41,653 bases of DNA, taken from positions 1-41,653 of the forward strand of contig NZ_JAKNRW010000044.1 in the NCBI RefSeq assembly GCF_023072615.1, in the 5' to 3' direction. Origin of the DNA: Pseudomonas violetae (GTDB lineage Bacteria; Pseudomonadota; Gammaproteobacteria; Pseudomonadales; Pseudomonadaceae). Positions 1-7,955 of this stretch are shown here, piece by piece. A program made the translations under genes and the position numbers. Within the stretch, counting starts at the first letter, position 1. Each line of letters starts with the position of its first letter. The notes under the pieces are model-generated. The model saw nothing but the letters and a program-made list of their open reading frames with translations, ran no database searches and was not told the origin of the DNA.

Positions 1-237
1 GATCTGCCGACACTGCTGGCGCGCCTGAGTGCCGGTCCGGCCGAGGCACTGCGCCTGCCGGCGGGCAAGCTGGCGGTGGGAGGCGCAGCGGATATCGTGT
101 TGTTCGATCCGGCGGCTTCGACCGTGGCCGGTGAAACCTGGCTGTCCAAGGGGGAGAACTGCCCGTTTATTGGCCACAGCCTGCCGGGGGTGGTGCGTTA
201 CACCCTGGTGGATGGGCGGATTAGCCACCAGGCGTAA
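1..237 (+). CDS. pyrX: Dihydroorotase-like protein, C-terminal fragment (5' end outside window)
   Basis: The first 78 codons are open from base 1 to a TAA at 235-237 and form the C-terminal end of an amidohydrolase. The segments GGAADIVLFDP and ENCPFIGHSLPGVVRYTLVDG are typical of the end of dihydroorotases, where the last strand of the barrel gives way to the small beta domain. In Pseudomonas the copy next to the pilT region is the PyrC-like partner (pyrX, pyrC') of aspartate carbamoyltransferase PyrB. It is regarded as catalytically inactive and structural. The metal-binding part lies outside the window, so activity cannot be judged here. The name is inferred from the tail sequence and the gene neighbourhood. 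Confidence 0.72.
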   Translation, partial: DLPTLLARLSAGPAEALRLPAGKLAVGGAADIVLFDPAASTVAGETWLSKGENCPFIGHSLPGVVRYTLVDGRISHQA

Positions 238-242
238 CACCT

Positions 243-270
243 GTGGTGAGGGAGCTTGCTCCCTCGCCAC
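243..270. repeat. REP-like hairpin at a convergent junction
   Basis: A 13-bp stem with a TT loop runs from GTGGTGAGGGAGC at 243-255 to its complement at 258-270, with one G-T wobble. It fills the 36-bp gap between two convergent genes, so it may also end transcription. It differs from the main REP sequence of this window (GGGAGC arms, no GCGAGCAAG core) and looks like a second REP-type family. Confidence 0.7.
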
Positions 271-273
271 CAA

Positions 274-705
274 TTACTGGAAAGTGCCGCGGTTTTGGGC
301 GTTACGCACCGACACCTGGTCATTCAAAGTCCAGAAGTCATACAGCACCCCTATAAAGAACAACCCGCCTGTCACCAGATACAACAACCCGCTGATCCAT
401 TTTCCCTGATACATGCGGTGCACACCAAGCACACCCAGGAAAGTCAGCAGAATCCAAGCGACGTTGTATTCGATCGGCCCAGCGGTAAAACGCAGGTCCG
501 CCTCACGGTCCATGGCCGGGATCAGGAACAGGTCGATCAGCCAACCTATCCCCAGCAAACCAAAAGTGAAAAACCAGATCGTCCCGGTCACCGGCTTGCC
601 GTAATAAAAGCGGTGAGCACCAGTGAATCCGAAGATCCACAGCAGGTAGCCAATGACCTTGCTATGGGTGTCCTGGTGCGGAACAGGGTGTTGATAGGTA
701 TTCAT
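274..705 (-). CDS. Small membrane protein with two TM2 domains
   Basis: The 143-residue protein contains two copies of the TM2 module, a pair of transmembrane helices joined by a short turn with a G-x-x-G-x-H-R-x-Y motif. The first copy spans about residues 15-65 (GFTGAHRFYYGK) and the second about residues 80-130 (GVLGVHRMYQGK). Four transmembrane segments are therefore expected. Between them lies a charged stretch with MDREAD. TM2 proteins are widespread but have no agreed biochemical role in bacteria. The gene is alone on its strand, convergent with the dihydroorotase-like gene and divergent from the NlpC/P60 gene. Its start is followed by a polar N-terminus (MNTYQHPVPHQ) with no signal peptide. 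Function unknown. Confidence 0.85.
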   Translation of the reverse strand: MNTYQHPVPHQDTHSKVIGYLLWIFGFTGAHRFYYGKPVTGTIWFFTFGLLGIGWLIDLFLIPAMDREADLRFTAGPIEYNVAWILLTFLGVLGVHRMYQGKWISGLLYLVTGGLFFIGVLYDFWTLNDQVSVRNAQNRGTFQ

Positions 706-955
706 GGATGACCTCGATTCACACGATAGATAAATATTCTTTAATTCTTTGTGACTTTTTTACGGGTGGCCGACAGATGGCAAATGTTATCCTCCGGCTC
801 GCTAAAGTCTTGTCGCATAAGACATTTGCTTAAAGTCCCGCGTACATCTGTCGCCCACTTGGTTCCCTTGAGACTGTTGCGAATCGACCAACGGACCCGG
901 AATGGACCAAAAAGCTGTTATAAAGTTGCGCGCTAACCAATATGAGCCCTGCCTA

Positions 956-1564
956 ATGCGTCCATTTTTCAAGACATGGCTAACCATTTGCCTTTTGATG
1001 CCACTGGCCGCCCACGCCACCAATCGTGAGCAACGTCTTCCTAACGTTAATGGTTACACCCCGAAATCCCATGCGTCTGCTCCTTCGAGCAAAAGCAAAA
1101 ACACCGCTCCAACCCTGACCAGCAAAAGCAGCCTGGTTCCGCCGATGGCGAGCAAGGAAAGCAGCAATGTCCTGAGCCGTGCGGTAAACGTACTCGGTAC
1201 TCCTTATCGTTGGGGCGGTAGCAGCCCAAGTAAAGGGTTCGACTGCAGCGGCTTGGTGAAATACGCGTTCAACGACGCAACATTCGATCTGCCTCGCACC
1301 TCGAATGCCATGGCCAGTGGCCATGGCGAGAAAGTCGATCGCAAGGATCTGAAGCCTGGCGATCTGATTTTCTTCAACATCAAAAGCCGTCGGGTCAATC
1401 ACGTCGCCATTTACCTGGGCAATGACCGCTTCATCCACGCACCGCGTCGTGGCAAGTCGGTGAGCATCGATACCCTGAAGAAACCGTATTGGGAAAAACA
1501 CTACGTGGTGGCCAAGCGAGTGCTGCCGAAAGAACAGGCCGCGTTGCGGGTTGTTCAGCGCTGA
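956..1564 (+). CDS. NlpC/P60-family peptidoglycan endopeptidase (exported)
   Basis: A secreted cysteine peptidase of 202 residues, expected to cut peptide stems in peptidoglycan. I start it at 956 because the resulting N-terminus is a clean signal peptide (MRPFFKTWLTICLLMPLAAHA). An in-frame ATG at 902 would place 18 polar residues in front of it. A Ser/Lys/Thr-rich linker covers about residues 35-70. The NlpC/P60 domain follows from about 71, with the catalytic cysteine in FDCSGLV (Cys97), the histidine in VNHVAIYLG (His149) and a third polar residue, His161, in FIHAPRRG. This Cys-His-His arrangement is that of the Spr/MepS type. It converges on pilT with a REP pair between them. Substrate bond not determinable from sequence. 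Confidence 0.9.
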   Translation: MRPFFKTWLTICLLMPLAAHATNREQRLPNVNGYTPKSHASAPSSKSKNTAPTLTSKSSLVPPMASKESSNVLSRAVNVLGTPYRWGGSSPSKGFDCSGLVKYAFNDATFDLPRTSNAMASGHGEKVDRKDLKPGDLIFFNIKSRRVNHVAIYLGNDRFIHAPRRGKSVSIDTLKKPYWEKHYVVAKRVLPKEQAALRVVQR

Positions 1565-1611
1565 TCTGAAGCCACGATTCAGGCCCGGCACTTGCTTCGG
1601 TCATGCCGGCC

Positions 1612-1678
1612 TCTTCGCGAGCAAGCCCACCACCTTGGAATGCATTCTCCTGTGGGGGCGGGCTTGCTCGCGAAGGCG
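1612..1678. repeat. REP pair (inverted REPs)
   Basis: Two REP cores face each other, with 15-bp perfect arms TTCGCGAGCAAGCCC at 1614-1628 and its complement at 1660-1674. The pair sits between the convergent NlpC/P60 gene and pilT, where it can fold into a long hairpin. Confidence 0.88.
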
Positions 1679-1703
1679 CCTCTGAACACACCACAAACTC
1701 TCC

Positions 1704-2738
1704 TCAGAAGTTATCCGGCGACCGCGCCTTCTCCCGCGCATGCTCGCGACTGATCAGCCCCTTGCTGACCAGATCCTTCAAGCACATATCCAACGTCTGC
1801 ATCCCCAGCGACGCACCAGTCTGAATCGACGAATACATCTGCGCCACCTTGTCCTCGCGGATCAGGTTACGGATCGCCGACGTTCCCACCATGATCTCGT
1901 GCGCGGCAACCCTACCGCCGCCAATCTTCTTAATCAGCGCCTGTGACACCACCGCTAGCAACGACTCGGACAGCATCGAACGCACCATGGACTTCTCGTC
2001 ACCCGGAAACACGTCCACCACCCGGTCGATGGTTTTCGCCGCTGAAGTGGTGTGCAGCGTGCCGAAGACCAGATGCCCGGTTTCCGCCGCCGTCAGCGCC
2101 AGGCGAATAGTCTCCAGGTCGCGCATTTCACCCACAAGAATCACGTCCGGATCCTCGCGCAGGGCCGAGCGCAGGGCGGTGGCGAAACTGCGGGTATCGC
2201 GGTGGACTTCACGCTGATTGATCAGGCATTTGCGCGATTCGTGAACAAATTCGATCGGGTCCTCGATCGTGAGGATGTGGTGATGACGGTGGTTATTCAG
2301 ATAATCGATCATGGCCGCGAGGGTGGTCGACTTGCCTGACCCGGTGGGCCCGGTCACCAATACCAGGCCGCGCGGGGCCTCGGTAATCTTACGAAACACG
2401 TCCCCCATGCCCAGGTCATCCATGCTCAGGACTGTCGAAGGGATGGTACGAAAAACCGCGCCAGCGCCACGGTTCTGGTTGAAGACATTGACCCGAAAGC
2501 GCGCCACGCCGGGCACATCAAAGGAAAAGTCGGTCTCCAGGTGCTTCTCGAAGTCCACGCGCTGGGTATCATTCATGATCGCGTAGATGAGTTCCTGCAC
2601 CTGCTTGTGATCCAGTGCTGGCAGGTTGATGCGCCGCACATCGCCATCGACTCGAATCATCGGCGGCAGGCCGGCGGACAAGTGCAGGTCGGACGCGCCC
2701 TGTTTGGCGCTGAAAGCCAGCAGCTCAGTGATATCCAT
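1704..2738 (-). CDS. pilT: Type IV pilus retraction ATPase PilT
   Basis: A hexameric secretion-type ATPase that depolymerises type IV pili and powers twitching motility at the cytoplasmic membrane. The chosen start at 2738 gives MDITELLAFSAKQGASDLHL and 344 residues, the usual PilT length. The frame stays open for another 246 codons upstream, but those overlap yggS on the other strand and are not coding. The N-terminal PAS-like domain covers about 1-100. The Walker A motif is GPTGSGKST (130-138). The Asp box is IEDPIEFVHE (near 160), the Walker B region ILVGEMRD (near 200) and the His box TGHLVFGTLHT (near 222-232). The gene is divergent from yggS with 57 bp between the starts. The adjacent pilU often found with pilT is not seen downstream here. 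Confidence 0.97.
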   Translation of the reverse strand: MDITELLAFSAKQGASDLHLSAGLPPMIRVDGDVRRINLPALDHKQVQELIYAIMNDTQRVDFEKHLETDFSFDVPGVARFRVNVFNQNRGAGAVFRTIPSTVLSMDDLGMGDVFRKITEAPRGLVLVTGPTGSGKSTTLAAMIDYLNNHRHHHILTIEDPIEFVHESRKCLINQREVHRDTRSFATALRSALREDPDVILVGEMRDLETIRLALTAAETGHLVFGTLHTTSAAKTIDRVVDVFPGDEKSMVRSMLSESLLAVVSQALIKKIGGGRVAAHEIMVGTSAIRNLIREDKVAQMYSSIQTGASLGMQTLDMCLKDLVSKGLISREHAREKARSPDNF

Positions 2739-2795
2739 AGCACTCCTCAATTCCAGTAGAATGCCGCCAACCTCAGAACCGCTGGCGCCTCTTGA

Positions 2796-3494
2796 ATGTC
2801 CACGATAGCAGACAACATCACTCAGGTTAGTTCGCGCATCCATGCTGCGGCCCAGGCGGCTCACCGCGACGAGCACAGCGTGCAGTTGCTCGCAGTGAGC
2901 AAGACCAAGCCCGCCGAAGCGTTGCGCGAAGCACACGCCGCCGGGATTCGCGACTTCGGCGAAAACTACCTGCAGGAAGCCTTGGGCAAACAGCTCGAAT
3001 TGGCCGACCTGCCCTTGATCTGGCACTTCATCGGCCCCATTCAATCGAACAAGACTCGCGCTATCGCCGAGCACTTCGCCTGGGTGCATTCCGTGGATCG
3101 CTTGAAAATCGCACAACGCCTGTCCGAACAACGTCCCTCCGATCTGCCCCCACTGAACATCTGCATCCAGGTCAACGTCAGCGGTGAAGCCAGCAAATCC
3201 GGCTGCACCCCTGAAGATCTGCCGGCGCTGGCGCAAGCCATCAGCCAATTGCCACGCATCCGGTTGCGCGGGCTGATGGCGATTCCCGAGCCGACTGAAA
3301 ATCGCGCTGACCAGGACGCGGCCTTTGCTGCCGTACAGCAACTGCAAGCCAGTTTGAACCTGCCGCTCGACACACTTTCCATGGGCATGAGCCACGACCT
3401 CGAGTCGGCCATCGCCATGGGCGCCACCTGGGTCCGTATCGGTACGGCCCTGTTTGGCGCCCGGGGCTCTCAACAAACGCCTAGCCAGCCTTAA
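2796..3494 (+). CDS. yggS: PLP homeostasis protein YggS/PROSC family
   Basis: A 232-residue single-domain alanine-racemase-like barrel that binds pyridoxal phosphate without known enzymatic turnover. Family members buffer free PLP and affect amino-acid and pyridoxine metabolism. The PLP lysine is Lys36 in LLAVSKTKP. Other family signatures are GIRDFGENYLQEA, WHFIGPIQSNKTR, GLMAIPEP and LSMGMSHDLESAI. It is the first gene of the yggS-proC-yggT set, 24 bp before proC, a grouping conserved in many proteobacteria. It is divergent from pilT. Confidence 0.95.
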   Translation: MSTIADNITQVSSRIHAAAQAAHRDEHSVQLLAVSKTKPAEALREAHAAGIRDFGENYLQEALGKQLELADLPLIWHFIGPIQSNKTRAIAEHFAWVHSVDRLKIAQRLSEQRPSDLPPLNICIQVNVSGEASKSGCTPEDLPALAQAISQLPRIRLRGLMAIPEPTENRADQDAAFAAVQQLQASLNLPLDTLSMGMSHDLESAIAMGATWVRIGTALFGARGSQQTPSQP

Positions 3495-3518
3495 TGGCTC
3501 TCTTTATAAGGACCTGAC

Positions 3519-4337
3519 ATGAGCAAGACTCGTATTGCCTTTATCGGTGCCGGCAACATGGCCGCCAGCCTGATCGGCGGCCTGCGCGCCAAAGGTCTGG
3601 GAGCCGCGCAAATCAGCGCCAGCGATCCTGGCGCCGAAACCCGCTCGAAAGTCGCCGCTGAACACGGTATTGCCGTATTTGCCGACAACGCCGAGGCCAT
3701 CCAAGACGCCGAAGTGGTCGTTCTGGCGGTCAAACCCCAGGCAATGAAGGCGGTGTGCGAAGCGATTCGTCCGAGCTTGAAGCCGAATCAACTGGTGGTG
3801 TCCATCGCCGCCGGCATTACCTGCGCGAGCATGAATAACTGGCTTGGCGCCCAGCCGATCGTGCGCTGCATGCCCAATACCCCGGCATTGCTGCGCCAGG
3901 GCGTAAGCGGTTTGTTCGCCACTGCCGAAGTCAGCGCCGAGCAACGTCAGCAAGCCGAAACGTTGCTGTCTGCTGTCGGCATTGCCTTATGGCTTGACCA
4001 GGAACAGCAGCTGGACGCGGTCACCGCCGTTTCCGGCAGCGGCCCGGCGTATTTCTTCTTGCTGATTGAAGCGATGACCGCTGCCGGCGTCAAACTCGGC
4101 CTGCCGGCGGACATCGCCGCTCAGCTGACGGTGCAAACGGCACTGGGCGCCGCGCACATGGCGGTTGCCAGTGACGTCGACGCGGCTGAATTGCGTCGCC
4201 GGGTGACGTCGCCGGGGGGTACCACCGAAGCTGCAATCAAATCGTTCCAGGCTGGCGGCTTTGAAGCGCTGGTAGAAAAAGCACTTGGCGCCGCTGCGCA
4301 CCGCTCGGCCGAGATGGCCGAACAATTGGGTCAATAA
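3519..4337 (+). CDS. proC: Pyrroline-5-carboxylate reductase
   Basis: Catalyses the last step of proline synthesis, reduction of 1-pyrroline-5-carboxylate with NAD(P)H, in the cytoplasm. The 272-residue length is normal. The Rossmann motif FIGAGNMAASL is at residues 8-18. The family signature spans the region with TAVSGSGPAYFFLLIEAM and the following LRRRVTSPGGTTEAAI helices, which form the dimer and substrate site. A good ribosome site (TAAGGA) lies 11 bases ahead of the next start, yggT, and the two genes are only 10 bp apart, so they are very likely cotranscribed. Confidence 0.97.
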   Translation: MSKTRIAFIGAGNMAASLIGGLRAKGLGAAQISASDPGAETRSKVAAEHGIAVFADNAEAIQDAEVVVLAVKPQAMKAVCEAIRPSLKPNQLVVSIAAGITCASMNNWLGAQPIVRCMPNTPALLRQGVSGLFATAEVSAEQRQQAETLLSAVGIALWLDQEQQLDAVTAVSGSGPAYFFLLIEAMTAAGVKLGLPADIAAQLTVQTALGAAHMAVASDVDAAELRRRVTSPGGTTEAAIKSFQAGGFEALVEKALGAAAHRSAEMAEQLGQ

Positions 4338-4347
4338 GGAGCCTTAC

Positions 4348-4938
4348 ATGATTGGATTGAACACTGCAGCGGTTTACGTGCTGCAAACCCTCGGCAGTCT
4401 GTATCTGCTGATCGTGCTGTTGCGCTTCGTACTGCAACTGGTGCGGGCGAACTTCTATAACCCGCTCTGCCAATTCGCGGTAAAAGCCACCCAGCCGCTG
4501 CTCAAGCCCCTGCGCCGGATCATCCCGAGCATGTTTGGCCTGGACATGTCGTCCCTGGTGCTGGCGATCCTGGTGCAACTGGCGCTGATGGCGCTGACGC
4601 TGCTGCTGACCTACGGCACCCTTGGCAACCCGCTGCAGCTGCTGATCTGGTCGCTGATTGGCGTGACCGCGCTGTTCCTGAAGATTTTCTTCTTTGCCCT
4701 GATCATCAGCGTAATCCTGTCGTGGGTTGCACCGGGCAGCCACAACCCTGGCGCCGAATTGGTCAACCAGATCTGCGAACCGGCCCTTGCACCGTTCCGC
4801 AAAATCCTGCCAAACCTCGGCGGCCTGGACATCTCGCCGATCCTCGCGTTCATGGCCCTGAAGCTGCTCGACATGCTGGTGATCAACAACCTGGCCGAGA
4901 TGACGATGATGCCGCAGATTTTGCGGTTGCTGATCTGA
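4348..4938 (+). CDS. yggT: YggT family integral membrane protein
   Basis: A 196-residue protein with two YggT repeats, each made of a transmembrane helix, an amphipathic LLRFVLQL-type stretch, a NP-x-x-Q or NPG-A motif and a second helix. The repeats span about residues 1-90 (FYNPLCQFAVKATQPLLKPLRR) and 95-190 (NPGAELVNQICEPALAPFRKILP). The start at 4348 has TAAGGA at 4335-4340 as ribosome site. An upstream in-frame start inside proC would be spurious. The family is linked to osmotic tolerance and cell shape or photosystem assembly in other organisms, but its biochemical role is not settled. It is the third gene of the yggS-proC-yggT operon. Confidence 0.93.
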   Translation: MIGLNTAAVYVLQTLGSLYLLIVLLRFVLQLVRANFYNPLCQFAVKATQPLLKPLRRIIPSMFGLDMSSLVLAILVQLALMALTLLLTYGTLGNPLQLLIWSLIGVTALFLKIFFFALIISVILSWVAPGSHNPGAELVNQICEPALAPFRKILPNLGGLDISPILAFMALKLLDMLVINNLAEMTMMPQILRLLI

Positions 4939-4963
4939 CTCGCAGGCTGACCGCGTTTTCGTT

Positions 4964-5030
4964 CTTCGCGAGCAAGCCCGCTCCTACATTTGAAATGCAT
5001 TCCAATGTGGAAGCGGGCTTGCTCGCGAAG
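4964..5030. repeat. REP pair (inverted REPs)
   Basis: Perfect 19-bp arms at 4964-4982 and 5012-5030 (core TTCGCGAGCAAGCCCGCT), separated by 29 bp that are themselves partly self-complementary. It lies between yggT and metX, which point the same way. Confidence 0.9.
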
Positions 5031-5133
5031 GGAGCGCCTGGGCGCTGACTGAATGAAATCATCCCCGGCCTTTGCTTGCCGCTAACCCCACCGGTCTTTA
5101 GACTTACGCCTCATTTCAACGAGAGCAGGGTCG

Positions 5134-6273
5134 ATGCCAACTGCCTTTCCCGCCGATTCTGTTGGTCTGGTGACGCCGCAAGTGGCGCACTTCAGCGAAC
5201 CCCTGGCCCTGGCCTGTGGCCGCTCGCTTCCAGCCTATGACCTGATCTACGAAACCTACGGCACACTGAACGCCACGGCGAGCAACGCCGTGCTGATTTG
5301 CCACGCCTTGTCTGGCCACCACCACGCCGCCGGCTTCCATAGCCCCGACGACCGCAAACCCGGTTGGTGGGACAGTTGCATAGGCCCCGGAAAGCCCATT
5401 GATACAAATAAATTCTTCGTCGTCAGCCTGAACAACCTGGGCGGCTGCAATGGTTCCACCGGTCCGAGCAGCATCAACCCGGACACCGGCAAGCCATTTG
5501 GTGCCGACTTTCCGGTGCTCACCGTTGAGGACTGGGTGCACAGCCAGGCGCGCCTGGCCGACCTGCTCGGCATCGGCCAATGGGCCGCCGTGATCGGTGG
5601 CAGCCTGGGTGGCATGCAGGCGATGCAATGGAGCATCACCTATCCCGAACGCATCCGGCACTGCCTGGCCATCGCCTCGGCGCCCAAGTTGTCGGCGCAG
5701 AACATCGCGTTCAACGAAGTGGCGCGCCAGGCAATCCTTACTGACCCAGAGTTCCATGGCGGTTCGTTCCAGGAAGCAGGCGTGATCCCCAAGCGCGGCC
5801 TGATGCTGGCACGGATGGTCGGGCACATCACTTACCTGTCCGATGACTCCATGGGCGAGAAATTCGGCCGCGGGCTGAAAAGTGAAAAGCTCAACTACGA
5901 CTTCCACAGCGTCGAGTTCCAGGTCGAAAGCTACTTGCGTTATCAGGGCGAGGAGTTTTCCGGGCGCTTCGACGCCAATACCTATCTGCTGATGACCAAG
6001 GCTCTGGATTACTTCGATCCTGCGGCGAATTTCGACGACGACCTGGCGAAAACCTTCGCCAACGCCCAAGCCAAATTCTGCGTGATGTCCTTCACCACCG
6101 ACTGGCGCTTCTCCCCTGCCCGTTCGCGCGAGTTGGTGGATGCGCTGATGGCAGCCAAGAAAGACGTTTGCTACCTCGAGATCGATGCTCCGCAAGGCCA
6201 CGACGCCTTCCTGATTCCGATCCCGCGTTACCTGCAGGCGTTCAGCAACTACATGAACCGAATTTTGCGTTGA
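5134..6273 (+). CDS. metX: Homoserine O-acyltransferase MetX (probably succinyl-specific)
   Basis: Acylates homoserine as the first committed step of methionine synthesis. The 379-residue alpha/beta hydrolase has the nucleophile Ser157 in GGSLGGMQAMQW, Asp323 in SFTTDWRF and His356 in PQGHDAFL. It also carries HALSGHHHAAG and NLGGCNGSTGPSS, which line the active site. MetX proteins were first called acetyltransferases, but those of Pseudomonas have been shown to prefer succinyl-CoA, so O-succinylhomoserine is the likely product. This is family knowledge and not visible as a single residue here. metW starts 7 bp downstream, and the metX-metW pairing is typical of pseudomonads. Confidence 0.95.
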   Translation: MPTAFPADSVGLVTPQVAHFSEPLALACGRSLPAYDLIYETYGTLNATASNAVLICHALSGHHHAAGFHSPDDRKPGWWDSCIGPGKPIDTNKFFVVSLNNLGGCNGSTGPSSINPDTGKPFGADFPVLTVEDWVHSQARLADLLGIGQWAAVIGGSLGGMQAMQWSITYPERIRHCLAIASAPKLSAQNIAFNEVARQAILTDPEFHGGSFQEAGVIPKRGLMLARMVGHITYLSDDSMGEKFGRGLKSEKLNYDFHSVEFQVESYLRYQGEEFSGRFDANTYLLMTKALDYFDPAANFDDDLAKTFANAQAKFCVMSFTTDWRFSPARSRELVDALMAAKKDVCYLEIDAPQGHDAFLIPIPRYLQAFSNYMNRILR

Positions 6274-6280
6274 GGACATC

Positions 6281-6901
6281 ATGAGAGCCGATCTGGAAAT
6301 CATCCAGGAATGGATCCCCGCCGGCAGCCGCGTGCTCGACCTGGGCTGCGGCGACGGCGAACTGTTGACCTGGCTGCGCGACAACAAGCAGGTGACCGGG
6401 TACGGACTGGAAAACGATCCAGACAACATTGCCGAGTGCGTCGCCAAAGGCATCAATGTCATCGAGCAGGACCTGGACAAGGGCCTTGGCAACTTCGCCA
6501 GCAACAGTTTCGACATCGTGGTCATGACCCAGGCGTTGCAAGCGGTGCACTATCCGGACCGGATCCTCGACGAGATGCTGCGGGTCGGTCGCCAGTGCAT
6601 CATCACCTTCCCGAATTTCGGCCACTGGCGCTGCCGCTGGTATCTTGCGAGCAAGGGGAGGATGCCGGTTTCCGACTTCCTGCCGTACACCTGGTACAAC
6701 ACACCAAACATCCACTTTTGCACTTTCGGTGACTTTGAAGAGTTGTGTCGCGAACGTGAAGCCAAGGTCATTGATCGGCTTGCCGTGGATCAACAGCACC
6801 GCCACGGGTGGGCAAGTAAGCTATGGCCTAATCTATTAGGTGAAATCGGCATCTACCGCGTCAGCAGCCCCGGGCTGCAGGATCACAAGATCGCGGTGTG
6901 A
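6281..6901 (+). CDS. metW: MetW, methionine biosynthesis methyltransferase-like protein
   Basis: A 206-residue class I SAM-methyltransferase-fold protein with the SAM-binding motif VLDLGCGDGELLTWL at about residues 18-32, an acidic strand-end GLENDP, and FDIVVMTQALQAV as motif IV. MetW accompanies MetX in many proteobacteria and is needed for full homoserine acyltransferase function in some. Its own reaction is not established. The 7-bp gap to metX and the 26-bp gap to the following exported protein suggest one transcript. Confidence 0.93.
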   Translation: MRADLEIIQEWIPAGSRVLDLGCGDGELLTWLRDNKQVTGYGLENDPDNIAECVAKGINVIEQDLDKGLGNFASNSFDIVVMTQALQAVHYPDRILDEMLRVGRQCIITFPNFGHWRCRWYLASKGRMPVSDFLPYTWYNTPNIHFCTFGDFEELCREREAKVIDRLAVDQQHRHGWASKLWPNLLGEIGIYRVSSPGLQDHKIAV

Positions 6902-6927
6902 AACACCACATTTCGAGGAGAACCAAC

Positions 6928-7362
6928 ATGGGTCGTCTAGCGCTGTTTCTACTTACTGCCTGCCTGAGCGTAACCGCCATGGCCGCCGACGTCATCAAGG
7001 GTGAACGCCAGGAAAAATTCGGTGACGTGACGGTGCACTACAACACCTTCAACTCCACCTTCCTGACCCCGGACATTGCCAAAGCCACGGAACTGACCCG
7101 CAGCAAGAACCAGGGCGTGATCAACATTTCGGTGCTCAAGGACGGCAAACCGCAGATGGCCCAAGTCAGCGGCACCATTAAGGACCTGACCAGCCAGAGC
7201 GTGAAGCTCAACTTCCGCCAGATCACCGAACAGAACGCGATCTACTACATCGCGCAATACCCGGTCGATCAGCAGGAGACCCGCACCTTTGAAATTCAGG
7301 TGCAGATTGGCGATAAAATCAACACCATCAACTTCAACCAAGAGCTTTTCCCCGGCCGATGA
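6928..7362 (+). CDS. DUF4426 exported protein
   Basis: A 144-residue protein with a clear signal peptide (MGRLALFLLTACLSVTAMA, cleavage near residue 20) and a beta-rich domain with FGDVTVHYNTFNSTFLTPDIA. This matches the DUF4426 family, periplasmic proteins of unknown function in gamma-proteobacteria. I start it at 6928 because GAGGAG lies just upstream and the signal peptide then begins at Met1. An in-frame ATG at 6898 overlaps metW and would put ten extra residues in front. Its stop overlaps the rdgB start, so it is translated as part of the metXW-rdgB-hemW cluster. Confidence 0.86.
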   Translation: MGRLALFLLTACLSVTAMAADVIKGERQEKFGDVTVHYNTFNSTFLTPDIAKATELTRSKNQGVINISVLKDGKPQMAQVSGTIKDLTSQSVKLNFRQITEQNAIYYIAQYPVDQQETRTFEIQVQIGDKINTINFNQELFPGR

Positions 7363-7955
7363 TGAACTTCACCCAACTCGTACTGGCCAGCCACAACGCC
7401 GGCAAGCTCAAGGAACTCCAGGCCATGCTCGGCGACTCGGTGCAATTGCGCTCGATCGGCGAGTTAAGCACTGTCGAGCCTGAAGAAACCGGCCTGTCGT
7501 TCGTCGAGAACGCCATTCTCAAGGCCCGCAACGCCGCGCGCATCTCCGGCCTGCCGGCGCTGGCCGATGATTCGGGCCTTGCAGTGGATTTCCTCGGCGG
7601 CGCACCGGGCATTTATTCGGCTCGCTACGCTGACGGTCAAGGTGACGCGGCGAACAACGCCAAGCTGCTCGACGCCCTGAAGGGCGTGCCTGAGGCCGAG
7701 CGCGGCGCTCAATTCGTTTGTGTACTGGCACTGGTGCGGCACGCCGATGACCCGTTGCCGATCCTCTGCGAAGGCTTGTGGCAAGGGCGCATCCTGGCCC
7801 AGGCCAGCGGCGAGCATGGTTTTGGCTATGATCCGCTGTTCTGGGTACCGGAACGCGACTGTTCCAGCGCAGAGCTGAGCCCTGGCGACAAGAACCTGAT
7901 CAGCCACCGCGCCCGCGCAATGGAACTGCTGCGCCAGCGTCTGGGCTTGAAATGA
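7359..7955 (+). CDS. rdgB: XTP/dITP pyrophosphatase (non-canonical purine NTPase)
   Basis: Hydrolyses dITP, ITP and XTP to the monophosphates and so keeps deaminated purines out of DNA and RNA. The 198-residue HAM1/RdgB protein shows LASHNAGKLKEL at residues 8-19, SFVENAILKARNA, the Mg-binding ADDSGLAVDFLGGAPGIYSARYA, and GFGYDPLFWVPE near residue 150. The end has SHRARAMELLRQRL as in the family. Start codons ATGATG at 7359 and 7362 overlap the stop of the preceding gene, and the gene overlaps hemW by 4 bp, so coupled translation is likely. Met1 versus Met2 cannot be decided. Confidence 0.97.
   Translation: MMNFTQLVLASHNAGKLKELQAMLGDSVQLRSIGELSTVEPEETGLSFVENAILKARNAARISGLPALADDSGLAVDFLGGAPGIYSARYADGQGDAANNAKLLDALKGVPEAERGAQFVCVLALVRHADDPLPILCEGLWQGRILAQASGEHGFGYDPLFWVPERDCSSAELSPGDKNLISHRARAMELLRQRLGLK

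Noticed and set aside
2739..3476. Extension of the pilT reading frame by 246 codons upstream of its ATG
   Set aside because: It lies antisense to yggS, has no PilT homology pattern, and the 344-residue form matches the family length.
5116..6525. A 469-codon open frame antisense to metX and metW
   Set aside because: Spans two well-identified genes on the other strand and shows no domain or signal.
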